From: Portunus trituberculatus
Taxonomy: Eukaryota > Arthropoda > Malacostraca > Decapoda > Portunidae
NCBI RefSeq assembly: GCF_017591435.1
Contig: NC_059259.1
Coordinates: 2,285,884 to 2,349,883 of the forward strand
Direction: 5' to 3'
Length of the DNA: 64,000 nt
The notes under the pieces were generated by a model, which ran no database searches, was not told the origin of the DNA, and saw only the letters and a list, made by a program, of their open reading frames with translations. This document shows, piece after piece, positions 47,346-60,525 of the stretch. The translations under genes and the position numbers were made by a program. Numbering within the stretch: position 1 is the first letter of the stretch; the number at the start of each line of letters is the position of its first letter.

Positions 47346-47457
47346 CTCCTAGTAGTAGGTCCAGTTGCCACCATGCTTAAGAATTTCTTGAGCCTACTTG
47401 GCATGGAGGTTGCAGTATTCCTTATCATATCTGGTATTTTTCATTCTACTCTTTCAT

Positions 47458-47524
<67 letters not shown>

Positions 47525-47626
47525 CATTTACTGTGTCCTGAAGTAATTGATTTATCAAACTAAGTGTAAAGTGAGGGAATTAAGTAGTTAGTCACGTCAG
47601 GTCAGGGGAGGGCGGGGCAGGGATTC

Positions 47627-47704
<78 letters not shown>

Positions 47705-47867
47705 GATACAGTTCGTTACAAGTTTAGGGAGTTTTTTACAGGTTAAAGAGAGTATGGTGAGTGCTTCCTATTTTAAAACCTAACACTATTGAATTATTTG
47801 TAACATTAAAAATAAATTCTAAAATACAACACTTATACTAATAGTTATTTTTTTTTATTGTTTTCTT
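47019..47867. repeat. Microsatellite-rich spacer: (GA)n, (TC)n, (TA)n
   Basis: GA tract 47019-47032; (TC)n 47268-47329 then (TATC)n to 47346; (TA)n about 47461-47521; (TC)n 47632-47700. No exon of the receptor-like gene was seen. Confidence 0.9.
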
Positions 47868-50085
47868 ACGCAGGGAAGAGGGCCAACCAAGGGCAAAAAA
47901 AAGAAATTAAAAGAAAAAAACGGCCCACTTGAGTGCTGGCTCTCTAAATAGTGTAAAAACCGTCAGCCAAAGTAGGGGAGGAAATGCCTGTATACCTCCC
48001 TCTTAAAAGAAGACAAGTCGTAGGAATTCGGAAATACAGATGCAGGGAGGGAGTTCCAGAGTTTTACCAGTGAAAGGGATGAATGATTGAGAGTACTGGT
48101 TAACTCTTGCATTAGGTAGGTGGACAGAATAGGGATGAGAGGAAACAGAAAGCCTTGTGCAGCGAGGCCGCAGGAGAAGGGGAGGCATGCAGTTAGAAAA
48201 ATCAGTAGAACAGTTAGCATGAAAATAGCGATAAAAGATGGAAAGGGATGCAACATTTCGGCGGTATGAAAGAGACTGAAGACAGTTAGTCAGAGGAAAG
48301 ACGATGAATGTGAGTGGAAGCCCCCCACAAACATGCGAAAAGTACTCCATACAGGGACGGATAAGGCCCTTATACAGAGAAGGGAGTTGGAGAGGCGAGA
48401 AAAACTGGCGGTGACACCTCAGAACACCTAACTTCATGGAAGCTGTTTTAGCAAGAGATGAGATGTAAAGTTTCTAGTTAAGATTATGAGCAAAGGACAG
48501 AGCGAGGATATTCATTGTGGAAGACAGCGACAGTTGAGTGCCATTCAAGAAGAGGGGATAGTTGTCTGGAAGGTTGTGTCGAGTTGATAGATGGAGGAAT
48601 TGAGTTTTTGAGGAGTTGAAAACTATTAGATTTTTTTCTGCCCCAATAGGAAATCTTAGAAAGATCGGAAGTCAGAAGTCGGAAGTAGAAATGGATAGGG
48701 CAAGAAGTTCGGTTAAGAAGGTCATTAATGAATAATAGAAAGAGAGTGGGTGACAGGACATAACCCTGATGAACACCACTATTACTAAATTTAAGAGAAG
48801 AACAGTAGCCGTCTACCACAGCGGCAATAAAACTTGAGATAAAGTTGCACATAGAAGGATAGAAGCCGTATGAGGGTAGTTTTCAAATCAAAGCTTTATG
48901 CCAGACTCTATCAAAAGCTTTTGATATGTCAAACGCTACAGCAAAAGTTTCACCGAAATATCTAAAAGAGGATAACCAAGACTCACTAAGGAAAGCCAGA
49001 AGATCACCAGTAGAGCGACCTTGACGGAAGCCATACTGGCGATCAGACAGAAGATTGTGAAGTGACAGATGTTTGAGAATCTTCCTATTCAGGATAGATT
49101 CAAAAACTTTAGACAAGCAAGAGATTAAAGCTATAGGACGGTAGTTTGAGGGGTTAGAACGGTCACCCTTTTTACGAACAGGCTGAATGTAGGCGAACTA
49201 CCAGCAGGAAGGCAAGGTAGAAGTCGATAGACAAAGTTGGAAAAGTTTGGCTAGGCAAGATGCAAGCACGGAAGCACAGTTTTTGAGAACAATAGGAGGG
49301 ACCCCATCAGGTCCATAAGCCTTCCGAGGGTTTAGGCCAGCGAGGGCATGGAAAATATCATTACGAAGAATTCTAATTGTAGACATGAAATAGTTAGAGG
49401 GAGTAGGAGAGGGAGGGACAAGCCCAGAATCGTCCAAGGTGGAGTTGTGAGCAAAGCTTTGAGAAAAGAGTTCAGCTTTAGAGACAGAAGAGATGGCAGT
49501 GGTGCCGTCAGGATGAAATAAAGGAGGGAAAGATGAAGAAGTGAAGTTATTTGAGATGTTTTTGGCTAGATGCCAGAAGTCTTAAGGGGAGTTTGAGTTT
49601 GAAAGACTTTGACATTTTCTATTTATGAAGGATTGTTTAGCAAGTTGAAGAACAGACTTGGCATGATTCTGGGCAGAGACATAAAGTGCATAAGATTCAG
49701 GAGATGGAAGGCTCAAGTACCTTTTGTGGGCAAGAACAGGCTGAGTTAAACAAAGGTTTAGAAGGTTTAGGTTGAGAAAAAGAATAAGGAATGTACGCCT
49801 CCATGCCAGACACTATCACCTCTGTTATGCGTTTAGCACAAAGAGATGGGTCTCTGACACGGAAGCAGAAATCATTCCAGGGAAAATCACTATAATACCT
49901 CCTCAGGTCCCCCCAGCTGGCAGAGGTACCTTCGCTTTGGGGGATCCTGTGGAGGGATTGGAGAAATAGGACAAGATACATAAATGAGATTGTGATCGGA
50001 GGAGCCCAACGGAGATGAAAGGGTGAGAGCATAAGCAGAAAGATTAGAGGTGAGGAAGAAATCATGAATATTGGGCTTGTCTCCA
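47868..50085 (-). mobile_element. Jockey/CR1-like LINE, linker to 3' end
   Basis: The longest copy of this family here. Minus strand from 50085: SDHNLI-like endonuclease end, SWGDLRRYYSDFPWNDFCFR, VRDPSLCAKRITEVIVSGME, then NPRKAYGPDGVPPIVLKNCA, SDRQYGFRQGRSTGDLLAFL, FAVAFDISKAFDRVWHKALI, GVHQGYVLSPTLFLLFINDL (PQG changed to HQG), and the 3' segment to about 47868, where a T run near 47849 may be its tail. Several shifts. The 5' half is cut off at 50085 by the abutting I-type LINE. Confidence 0.85.
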
Positions 50086-51923
50086 AGATTTTAACGGCCG
50101 TCATCCATTGTGGGATGAAGGTGCTAGTAATCCTCGTGGGGTTTTAATCGGTTCTTTTATTGAGGATGAGGGATTGGAGGTTTTAAATTCTGGGGATGTT
50201 ACACATTTCCACAGTCCTACTGGGACTTTTACAGCTATCGATCTTTCTCTGTGTACATCTAATTCTTTCCTTGATTTTAATTGGCGGGTCCTACCGGATT
50301 TACACGAGTGACCACTTTCCAATTTTATTACAATCTGTGAACTCTGAGCCACAGTCCCGGCCCCCACGCTGGGTTTTAGACAAGGCAGATTGGCCTCGAT
50401 TCACAGACCTTAGCTCTTTTATCCGTCCGTTGGCTGACTTTTCTACTTGTGCTGAGGCTGTTGATTATTTTACCGGTTTTTCTTTTACTTCAGTAGCACT
50501 TCAGACAATCCTTAGGACGTCAGGTCGCTTTACTAAGCGTCCCGTTCCTTGGTGGAACGCAGCATGCACTAAAGCTGTGCAAGAGAAACGGATGGCTTTC
50601 TCTCGTCTCCTGCGACATCGTGGGAACCTGCAGTGCCTGGAAGCTTTTCGGCGCTGCCGAGCTCTGCCCCGCCGCGTTTTGAAAGAGGCACGAAGAGCCT
50701 CTTGGAAAGCTTATGTGTCTCCCATTAATGCCCACACAACCTCTTACAGATGTCTTTAACAAAGTCCGCCGAATTGCTGGGAAGTATTCTGCTCCTCCCC
50801 ACCAGTTTTGTTGGCTGCTGGGCGAATGGTGGCAGATCCTAGGATTGTCGCCGACCTCTTCGCGGAGCACTTTGCTAGTGTTTCTCGGAGGCATCCTGCA
50901 GCCCCGGGCGCACGTTAACGCCAGAGGATGGAATCTCTCAACATAAATTTTTCTTCTTCAGGAGGGAAGTCCTATAATGTCCCCTTCTCTGCCTTCGAGT
51001 TGCGGACTGCTTTGTCCCAGTGTCATGACTCTTCTCCTGGTCCAGATGACATTCCTTATGCCTTTTTGTGTCACATTTCTGACCGGGCTTTTAACTTTTT
51101 TTATTAAATGTGTGTAATATGATTTGGCATACCGGTGATTTTCCATCTTCTTGGGCTGAGGCAGTGGTTCTCCCATTTCCGAAGCCTGGGAAAGATCATC
51201 TCCAGGATACGAATTACCGTCCTATATCTTTGACGTCTTGTATTTGTAAAGTGTTAGAAAAGATTGTAAATGTAAGAGTCGCGTGGTACTTGGAGAGGAG
51301 GAAGTACTTGTCATCGGTACAGTACGGCTTCCGAAATATAAGGTCTACTACGGATGCTTTTTTATCCCTAGAGTCTTCTATTACCATCAAGTAAGAGTGT
51401 TTTTTTGACCTGGAGAAGGCCTACGACACGGCTTGGTGTCATGGCATTTTTCAGTCTTTGTTTAATTTGGGCCTTCGTGACCACCTTCCTATTTTTATCC
51501 AGACGTCTTTTACGGGTTCGAGTGGGGAGTGTTCTCTCTGAGGCTACTGCACTAAATGATGGTGTTCCACAGGGAAGTATTCTTAGTGTTACACTATTCG
51601 CAGTCGCCATTAATGGTGTTATTGATACTCTCCCAGATGGCATTCACAGCTCCTTATATGTTGATGATTTATTTATTTCATTTGCTGCTGCTAGGACGTC
51701 ACTGATTGAGCGCAAGCTCCATCTGGCGATGAATAGGTTGTCCAGTTGGGCCAACATGAACGGTTTTCGATTCTCCACCTCCAAGACCGTAGCCATGCAT
51801 TTTTGTCGCAACCGTGGTGTCCATCCAGACCCGGATTTATACCTCGCCAATAGACGCCTCTCATGCGTGGAGGCGACTCGATATCTTGGCCTTTTATTTG
51901 ACAACCGTCTCACCTGGGTTCCC
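50086..51923 (+). mobile_element. I-type LINE, host copy, part 1
   Basis: Begins mid-endonuclease (DFNGRHPLWDEG) directly against the minus-strand LINE. It runs through linker and RT (SICKVLEKIVNVRVAWYLER-like text, FRNIRSTTDAFLSLESSI, GVPQGSILSVTLFAVAINGV) to SSLYVDDLFISFAAA near 51660 and the thumb, ending at 51923 where a full-length copy is inserted. It continues at 56655. A 5' truncation at insertion would explain the left edge. Confidence 0.88.
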
Positions 51924-51933
51924 CATTTCCGTT
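51924..51933. repeat. Target-site duplication CATTTCCGTT, left
   Basis: Repeated at 56645-56654, after the tail of the inserted LINE, and again at 58220-58229 at the start of a duplicated unit. Confidence 0.9.
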
Positions 51934-52099
51934 CCCCCCATAGATGGGAACCGCCTTGTCGTGGTTGGGGGGCTTGCGTGCCCCTGTGACCTGGTGAGCT
52001 AGGCTAGAGGGGGCTTAGGCCCCTGCTCCGCCCTTTCGAAGGGAAGAGGGCTACCCATGCTAGTAAGGTCGCCAGTGAGGGGCCAGACTAAATAGTTCC
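51934..52099 (+). ncRNA. Predicted HDV-like self-cleaving ribozyme
   Basis: Best-fitting P1: CCCCCCA 51934-51940 with TGGGGGG 51966-51972. P2 5' GGGAACC 51946-51952 is immediately followed by P3 GCC 51953-51955, a 7-nt loop, GGT 51963-51965, then the P1 3' strand with no spacer. P4 base GCCCCT 51980-51985 with AGGGGC 52078-52083, then CTGGTGA with TCGCCAG 52069-52075. Joining strand CAGACTAAAT 52084-52093. P2 3' reads AGTTCC, one mismatch from the partner. The first base of P1 is the first base after the target duplication, which is where such a ribozyme would cut. Confidence 0.55.
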
Positions 52100-55000
52100 T
52101 ACGTAGGCTGCCAGTATACCAGCGGAGCTACCCGTTGGAGGGATCGCCCAATAGGGGCCGTCCTGTGCTGGATGGTTGGGTGTCCAGGCTGGGATGCTTT
52201 AGGAGGGGGGTCTCAGCTCTGTCGTGGACAAACATTCGTATCATGTGTGGCCTGTTTTTAAAACGACTGGTCCGCATGGGGACGAGGTACCCCGTCTACG
52301 GCAGCCAGCGCTCCCTCCCATTGTTGTCCCAGTAGGGGGTTTCTCTTGCCCCTGGAGCCATTTTTAGTGTAAATTTATATATATGGTGAAATGGTGAGGT
52401 GGCTGACCTGGCCAGCGAGACGTCATCTTCAGGTCTGAGTTGGAAGGAGGACTCCCCTCCACAAGAGCCTCCCGCAGCAGTCTCCTGTTCTGGGAGTTCT
52501 TCTGAGGGACGTATTTCTGCTGCATATGACTCCTGCTGCATATGTTAACCTATCATTTTCTTATCACGCCTTGCACTCACTTCTCAAGGTGTATGGTACG
52601 ATTCTTCGCATTCGACTTGTTTACGATAAGGACTTTCCGTCTAATCGCTGCTATGTAACGTTTCTGTCATGCGATGAAGCCCGTTTGGCAGTAGAACATG
52701 TAGCATCACTCCGTGACACGGAGTACATCCGAAATCTTTTTGACAACCATTCAGAGCATTCAGTTCCTGAAGTTCGCCAGATCCCGCCTCCACGTTGGTT
52801 TGTAGCCTACGACAGAAATGGGCGCGGGAATTTCATTCACGCCTCCCGGTACTTGTCCAAAGAGATCGGCCCTATTCGTGAGGGAAACCTCATAAAATAC
52901 GGGAAGGGGGTGCTCGTGCGAGCAAAAGACTTCACGCAGGCAAGGATGTTGCAACATCTCCCCTGCCCTAATGACAGCATGTTTGAGACTATTATGGCAC
53001 ATCCCACCTTTAATTACAGTAAAGGTTGTGTGTACAGTCAGGATCTTTACGAATTTCCTGAAGAGGAAATACTGGTTATATGTCCTAACTCAGTCCAGAA
53101 GGTAACAAAGATGAAGAATTCTACCAACATGGTCCTTCTCACCTTCTTTGGTTCCACCCTCCCAGACCGTGTTCATATCGGTCCTAACAACCTTAGGGTT
53201 AGGCGCTTTGATTCTCGCCCTCTTCAGTGTTTCTTTTACTATGGGTACGATCAAGGGCTCCTTTAGGGAAGCTTCTCGATGTGGTAATTCCTCGGAACTA
53301 GATTCACACTCTGAGGAGCATTGCAATGCTTCTGCTTACTGTTTCCATTGCCGTGATGCTCACCAGGTACGTTCCAGGCAATGCCCAAGATATCGCCTGG
53401 AGCAGGACATTTTACAGCTTGCTAACTCGCAGTTCATCAGCCTTGGTAGTGCTCGCCGCGAACTCCTGTACCGCCAGAAGGACGGTACTGGTGCGACATC
53501 CTATGCTTTTTTGGCCGCTCGCTCTTCAGTTGAGTCTGCCGGTCCGAAGACCACTCCTGCTACCTCTCGCTCTGTGGGGGCGGGTTGTCCTGTTTCTTTG
53601 GCTCATTTTGTCTGATGACTCGGTTGAATCATCTCTTAGAAGTGACGAGAAAAATACGGACTTGACCAAAGTCACCCATGTAGTAGATGTCCATTTGCCA
53701 CCTGTATCTCCTAAGCCTTTCAAGGGTCTAACTAAGCGGCACCGCGGCTCTGCGGAGTCGTTAGATTTGGCTCAGCATAAGCAGTAAGTTTTTTTCCCGG
53801 GGCACATAATCGTGAGTCCTCCAGGAACCGCTCTGCTAGGGTAGCTCCAATAGTTTCTGTCCAGCCTTCTGTGACGCCCTCCGTCTCAGATCTGGCTTCT
53901 TATGATGAGGACGGTCTGAGCATGGAGACGTCCGATGATATTGTCACAGCCGTCCCTCGTGGATCCACTGAATCGGAAAGAGCAGTCCCGCGTGATCCTC
54001 GTCCTCCGAGGACCAGTAAAAGTGATGATAGTTCGCATCACCCACCGATAAGTTGAAAGGCTGATGTTCCAACGACCCGGCACATCTCAACTCCCGGTGT
54101 CTTCTCGTCGTTTGATTATTTCTAGTCAGTCACGGGCAGCCTCAAAAGGCTCGCTCGTCCACTGCACCCAAATAGTCGTTTTCAAGCTTCTACAGTGGAA
54201 CTGTAGAGGCCTTCGCGCCTCGGGGGAGTTCTTTCCAGCTTGTGTAGCTCTACAAGAGACTATGATAGGTGATAGTACTTATTCTAGTCCTCCTGGCTAT
54301 CGTGCCTTTTTTAACACTCCTTTCCCTGACCAGGGCCACCACGGTGGCACAGCTATTCTAGTCCGTCAGAATATACCTGTTATCCTGGTACAATTTAACT
54401 CTCCCCTTCAGGTAGTTGTTGTTAAGGTCTCTATAGGACGACTGTACACCATCTGCAGTTTATATCTCCCTCCTCGGCTTCCTGTCTCCAGGGGTGAGCT
54501 TGACGGCCTGGTGCGTCAGCTGACTCCGCCTTTTCTTTTGTTGGGACATTTTAACGGCCGTCACCCATTGTGGGATGAAGGTGCTAGTAATCCTTGTGGG
54601 ATTTTAATCGGTTCTTTTTAATGAGGATGAGGGATTGAAAGATTTTAAATTCTGGGGATGTTACACATTTCCACAGTCCTACTGGGACTTTTCCAGCTAT
54701 TGATCTTTCTCTGTGTACATCTAATGCACTGAAGCGGTGAAAGAGAAACGGGCAGCTTTCTCCCGTCTCCGGCGGCAACGTGGGGACCTGCAGTGCCTGG
54801 AAGCTTTTCGGCGCTGCCGAGCTCGGGCCCGCCGCGTTTTGAAAGAGGCACAAAGAGCCTTGTGGAAAGCCTATGTCTCTTCCATAAACGTCCGCACCTC
54901 TCTTACGGATGTCTTCAACAAAGTCCGCCGAATGTTGTTGTCTGCTGGGCGAACGGTGGCAGACCCTAAGAATGTCGCCAACCTCTTCGCGGAGCACTTT

Positions 55001-56644
55001 GCCAGTGTTTCCCAGAGGCATCCTGCAGCTCCGGGCGCACGTCCCTGCCAGATAATGGAATCTCTCGGCATAAAATTTTTTTCGGCTGTCCCTTTCTCTG
55101 CTTTCGAGTTGCGGACTCTTCTCCTTGGCCAGATGATATACCTTATGCCTTCTTGCGCCACATGTCTGACACTGCTTTTAACTTTCTTTTAAATCTTTAT
55201 AATATGATTTGGCATACCGGTGACTTTCCATCTTCTTGGGCTGTGGCAGTGGTTCTCCCATTTCCGAAACCAGGGAAAGATAATCTCCAGCCTTTGAACT
55301 ACCGTCCTATATCTTTGACATCCTGCATTTGTAAAGTTTTAGAAAAGATGGTAAATATAAGACTCATGTGGTACTTGGAGAGGGGGAAGCACTTGTCATC
55401 GGTACAGTACGGCTTCCGAAAGATGAGGTCTACTATTGATGGCCTTTTTCCCTAGAGTCTTCCATTTGTGAGGCCTTCGCTAATGACCACCATCAAGTAA
55501 CAGTCTTTTTTGACCTGGAGAAGGCCTACGTGTGACACGGCTTGGTGTCATGGCATTTTACAGTCTTTATTTAATTTTGGCCTTCGTGGCCATCTTTCTC
55601 TTTTTATCCAACAGTTATTATCCAGACGTTTTTTACGGGTTCGAGTGGGGAGTGTTCTCTCTGAGGCTACTGCTCTAAATGACGGCGTTCCACAGGGAAG
55701 TATTCTTAGTGTTACATTATTTGCAGTCGCCATAAATGGTGTGATTGATACTCTCCCAGATGGCATTCACAGCTCCTTATATGTTGATGATTTATGTATT
55801 TTTTTTGCTGCTGCTAGGATGTCTTTGATTGAGCGCAAGCTCCAACTGGCGATCAATCGGGTGTTCAGTTGGGCCAACATGAACGGTTTTCGATTCTCCA
55901 CCTCGAAGACCGTAGCTATGCATTTCTGTCGCAACTGTGATGTCTATCCAAACCCTGATTTATACTTCGCCAATAGACGCCTCTCATGCGTGGAGGCGTC
56001 TAGATATCTTGGCCTTTTATTTGACAACCGTCTCACCTGGGTTCCCCATTTCCGTTCTCTTAAAGCGTCGGCAGGCATTATCCCTTCTTCGGGTTTTAAG
56101 TCACACCTCTTGGGGTGCGGACAGGGACAGGACCGTACACTCATACTTTCGAAGCTGGAATACGGCTGTGAAATCTACTCATCCGTAACGGATGCACGAC
56201 TACGCACGCTTGACCCCGTGCATCATGCTGGGGTCCGCTTGGTTACGTGGGCATTTCGGACATCTCCAATACTTAGCTTTCTAGTGGATGATGGTTTCTG
56301 GTCGCTCGACCTCCGGAGCCAGTGTTCGATGCTCCGGTGTTGGTTTCGCACCCACCGTCTTCCTGATTCTGTCCCCTGTGTGTTGCGGGACTCGCGCTCG
56401 CGTATGTCACTTGACCGAGTCTCCCTAAATCTTTTGGCCTACGAGTTGCAAATCTCATGGCAGAGTTACGAGTACCTATCAACCCCATTTTAAACTTTTA
56501 TTTCCTTTTATTGTATTTTTTAGTTTTTAAATATTGTATTGTTTTTAACTGTATTTATCGTTTTTATAACTACTCTGCCATTTAAATTTTTGAAGCGGTG
56601 CCACATGACTTTAGCCGTTGCGGCGCCTTATGTAAAAATCAATC
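51934..56644 (+). mobile_element. I-type LINE, nested copy with internal deletions
   Basis: Bounded by CATTTCCGTT on both sides. 5' leader, ORF1 from about 52400, in which RRM-like and central blocks are present (LRDTEYIRNLF; PPPRWFVAYDRNGRGNFIHA) and the knuckles are frame-shifted near 53225, ORF2 from about 54190. About 290 bp is lost after the endonuclease centre (LSLCTSN joined to ALKR at 54724) and the entire RNase H and terminal knuckle are missing (near 56490 the RT tail joins 3' UTR). RT has GVPQGSILS and YVDD near 55780. The 3' hairpin and an ATCAATC tail are present. Confidence 0.9.
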
Positions 56645-56654
56645 CATTTCCGTT

Positions 56655-58219
56655 TTCTTAAGGCGTCTTGTCGGCAGGCATTATCCCTTCTTCGGGTTTT
56701 AAGTCACACCTCTAGGGGTGCGGACAGGGACACGTTGCTGCTGCTTCACCGCACACTCATACTTCCCAAGCTGGAATACGGCTGTGAGATCTACTCATCC
56801 GCAACGGATGCACGACTACGCACGCTTGACTCCGTGCATCTTGCTGGGGTTCACTTGGCTACAGGTGCATTTCGGACATCTCCAATACCTAGCCTTCTAG
56901 AGGATGCTTGTTTCTGGCCGCTCGACCTCCGGCGCCAGTCTTCGATGCTCCGGTGTTGGTTTTGCACCCACCTTCTTCCCGATTATGTCCCTTGTCTATC
57001 AATGTCACTCGACCGAGTCTCCCTAAACCTTTTGGCCTTAGAGTTGCAACTCTCATGGCGGAATTATCTATCGACCCCACTCATGTGTACTGTGTAGTTG
57101 GTTATTGGCAGTTTCCGGTTGTTTCATTATGCCCTCCTGCAATGGATGGCAATAAGGATTTTCTGCTAACTCTGTCCCACTCACGGTTTTTAGAACACTT
57201 TTTAACTCATTCTGATGATATTCCCGTTTTTACTGATGGTTCCAAATCCGACGCAGGCGTTGAATTTAGTGTTCTTTTCCCCTCTTTTTATCGGTGTGAC
57301 AGCCTTCCTTCAGTGGCATCCGTCTTCACTGCGGAGTTGTCTTCCATAGTCTTAGCTTTACAGATCATTCTTACTCTCCCGGTTTCGTCTTTTTCAATTT
57401 TTAGTGACTGTCGCAATGTTCTTACTGTTCTTTCTTCCACTATCTCCCTTAACCCATTGGTTTTATCAGCCCTAGATTGGCTATACCTACTTACCAGAAG
57501 AGGATTTTGTGTTAAGTTTTGTTGGGTCCCTGGTCACGTTGGTGTTCTAGGGAATGAACACGCAGATCGCCTCGCTAAAGAGGCAGCAAGTCGCGCTCCA
57601 TCTCCTGCCCCTATTCCGTTCCGAGATGTATTTCCTGTAATTCGTGAGGCAATTGCAGCAATTTGGCAGAGGAGATGGCTAACGGGGGTAGCAACTTCGA
57701 AAATGGGAGAGCTCACTACTTCCTCTATCCCTCAGTGGACATACACCCATATCCGAGATCGCCGAGCACAGACTTTATTGGCGCTACTGCGTATAGGTCA
57801 CACGTACCTTGCAAATAAGTTCCTGTTGACCAGGGACCCTCAACCTTACTGTGATGACTGTTTGGTGCCGCTCACAGTACGGCACCTTCTTGTAGAGTGC
57901 CCTAGTTTGATTGAGTTACGTCACCGCTACCTCTACCGCTGTCGCGGTAGAGATAGCGGTGTCTATAATATCTCAAAGGTCCTTGGACCAGAGTGTCTGG
58001 CCCAGGGCCATGACGTTTTTTAGCTTTGAATTTTATACTTATTTTTTTTTTTTTTTGCATTTTAATATTATATATCGTTTTATTGTCTTTTTTTGGTTTT
58101 TAAATATTGTATTGTTTTTAACTGTTTCTATATAGTTTTTATAACTACTCTGTCATTTTAATTTTTGAAGCGGCGCCAGATGACTTTAGCGGTTGCGGCA
58201 CCTTATGTAAAAATCCAAC
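56655..58219 (+). mobile_element. I-type LINE, host copy, part 2
   Basis: Continues the copy broken at 51923: thumb, then RNase H (VFTDGSKSDAGVEF, FTAELSSIVLAL, FSDCRNVL, FCWVPGHVGVLGNEHADRLA) and knuckle CDDCLVPLTVRHLLVECP in one long frame (about 57090-58023). 3' UTR with the GGCGCC-type hairpin and tail AAAAATCCAACC. Confidence 0.88.
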
Positions 58220-59979
58220 CATTTCCGTTCTCTTAAGGCGTCTTGTCGGTAGGCATTATCCCTTTTTCGGGTTTTAAGTCACACCTCTAGGGGTGCGGAC
58301 AGGGACACGCTGCTGCTGCTTCACCGCACACTCATACTTCCCACGCTGGAATAAGGCTGTGAGATTTACTCATCCGCAACGGATGCACGACTACGCACAC
58401 TTGACTCCGTGCATCATGCTGGGGTTCGCTTGGCTACAGGTGCATTTCGGACATCTCCAATACCTAGCCTTTTAGTGGATGCTTGTTTCTGCTCGCTCGA
58501 CCTCCGGCGCCAGTCTTCGATGTTCCCGTGTTGGTTTCGCACCCACCGTCTTCCCGATTCTGTCCCTTGTCTTTCAATGTTGCGGGACTCGCGTTCGCAG
58601 GCAAATGTCACTCGACCGAGTCTCCCTAAACCTTTTCGCCTTAGAGTTGCAAATCTCATGGCGGAGTTATCTATCGACCCCACTCCTGTGTACTTTTTCC
58701 GGCTCCCACGAGTCGGTTATTGGTAGCTTCCTGTTATCTCATTATGCCCTGCCATGGTTGGCAAGAAGAATTTTCTGCCAGCTCTATTCCACACACGGTA
58801 TTTAGAACACTTTTTTATGCATTCTGATGATATCCCTGTTTTTACTGATGGCTCCAAATCCGACGTAGGCGTTGGATTTAGTGTGGTTTTCCCCTCTTTT
58901 TATCGGTCTGGCAGCCTTCCTTCAGTGGCATCCTTCTTTACTGCAGAGCTGTCTGCCATAGTCCTAGCTTTACAAATAATTTTTACTTTACCGGTTTCGT
59001 CTTTTACAATTTTTAGTGACTGTCGTAGTGCTCTTACTTCTCTCTCTTGCACTATATCCTTTAACCCTTTGGTTTTATCAGCCCTGGAGTGGCTATACCT
59101 TCTTACACAAAGAGGATATCGTGTTGGGTTATGTTGGGTCCCTGGTCACGTTGGTGTTCCAGGGAATGAACACGCAGATCGCCTCGCTAAAGAGGCAGCA
59201 AGTCGCGCTCCATCTCCTGCCCCCGTTCCGTAATTCCTCTAATTCGTGAGGCAGTTGCAGCAATTTGTCAGAGGAGATGGCTAACGGGGGTAGCAACTTC
59301 GAAAATGGGAGAGCTCACTAATTCCTCTATCCCTCAGTGGACATACACCCATGCTCCTGCTTCTGTTCCGTTTCGAGATGTCTTTCCTCTAATTCGTGAG
59401 GCAGTTGCAGCAATTTGGCAGTGGAGATAGCTAACGGGGGTCACAACCTCGATAATGGGAGAGATCCCTTCTTCCTCTATCCCTCACTGGACATTCATCC
59501 ATGTTCCGGATCAACGTTTACAGACTTTATTGGCGCGACTGCGTATAGGTCACACGTACCTTACACAAAGGTACCTGTTGAACAGGAACACTCAACCTTA
59601 CTGTGATGACTGCCAGGTGCCGCTTACTGTGCGGCACCTATTGGTAGAGTGCCCTAGTTTGATAGAGTTACGACACCGCTACCTCTACCGTTGTCGCGGT
59701 AGAGATAGCGGTGTCTATTATATCTCAAAGGACCTTGGACCAGAGTGCCTTGTTCAAGGCCATGACGTTTTTAGATTTTTGGGAGAAGCTGGCCTTCTCC
59801 CAAAGCTATGAATTTTATACTTATTTTATTATATATTTTAATATTTTATTTATTTTATTGTCCTTTTTTAGTTTTTAAACTACTGTATTGTTTTTCACTG
59901 TTTTTAGACATTTTACATTTTTGAAGCGGCGCCATATGACCTTGGCTGTTGCGGCGCCCATTTTGAAATCCATCCATCC
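58220..59979 (+). mobile_element. I-type LINE, tandem duplicate of 56645-58219
   Basis: Starts with the same CATTTCCGTT and shares private variants with the preceding unit (CTCTAGGGGTGCGG, CCGCACACTC) that other copies lack, so it arose by duplication of about 1575 bp. It carries RNase H text VFTDGSKSDVGVGF, FTAELSAIVLAL, FSDCRSAL. A further 150-bp internal duplication (units starting 59236 and 59386) breaks the frame. Tail AAATCCATCCATCC. Confidence 0.85.
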
Positions 59980-60525
59980 AGATACTCTACCGGATGGCGT
60001 TCACAGCTCTTTATATGTGGACGACTTGTGCATCTCTTTTGCTGCTGCTAGGATGTCACTGATTGAGCGAAAGCTCCAACTGTCAATAAATCGGGTGTCC
60101 AGTTGGGCCAACATAAACAGTTTTCGATTCTCCACCTCAAAGACCGTGTCTATGCATTTTTGTCGTAATCGTGGCGTCCATCCAGATCCAGATTTATATT
60201 TACCCAATAGACGCATCTTATGTGTGGAGGACACTTGATATCTTGGCCTATTATTTGACAGCCGTCTTACTTGGGTTCCACATTTCCGTTCTCTTAAAGC
60301 GTCTTGCAGGACGGCACTATCCCTTCTTCGTATTTTAAGTCACACCTCTTGAGGGTGCGGACAGGGACACTTTGCTGCTTCTTCACCGTACACTTATACT
60401 TCCAAAGCTGGAATACGGCTGTGAGATCTACTCATCCGCAACGGATGCACGACTACGCACGCTTGACTCCGTGCATCATGCCAGGGTCCGCTTGGCTACG
60501 GGTGCATTTCGGACATCTCCAATAC
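59980..60525 (+). mobile_element. I-type LINE, 5'-truncated copy, part 1
   Basis: Begins in the RT palm (DTLPDGVHSSLYVDDLCISF) directly after the ATCC tail of the previous unit, passes the thumb, and is interrupted at 60525 by a CR1/L2-like LINE. Continues at 62458. Confidence 0.85.

Noticed and set aside
47268..47700. Microsatellite block as a CRISPR or satellite array
   Set aside because: Plain dinucleotide and tetranucleotide repeats with no spacer structure.
58220..59979. Independent third LINE insertion at the same target
   Set aside because: It shares private variants and the same start point with the preceding unit; a tandem duplication explains both.
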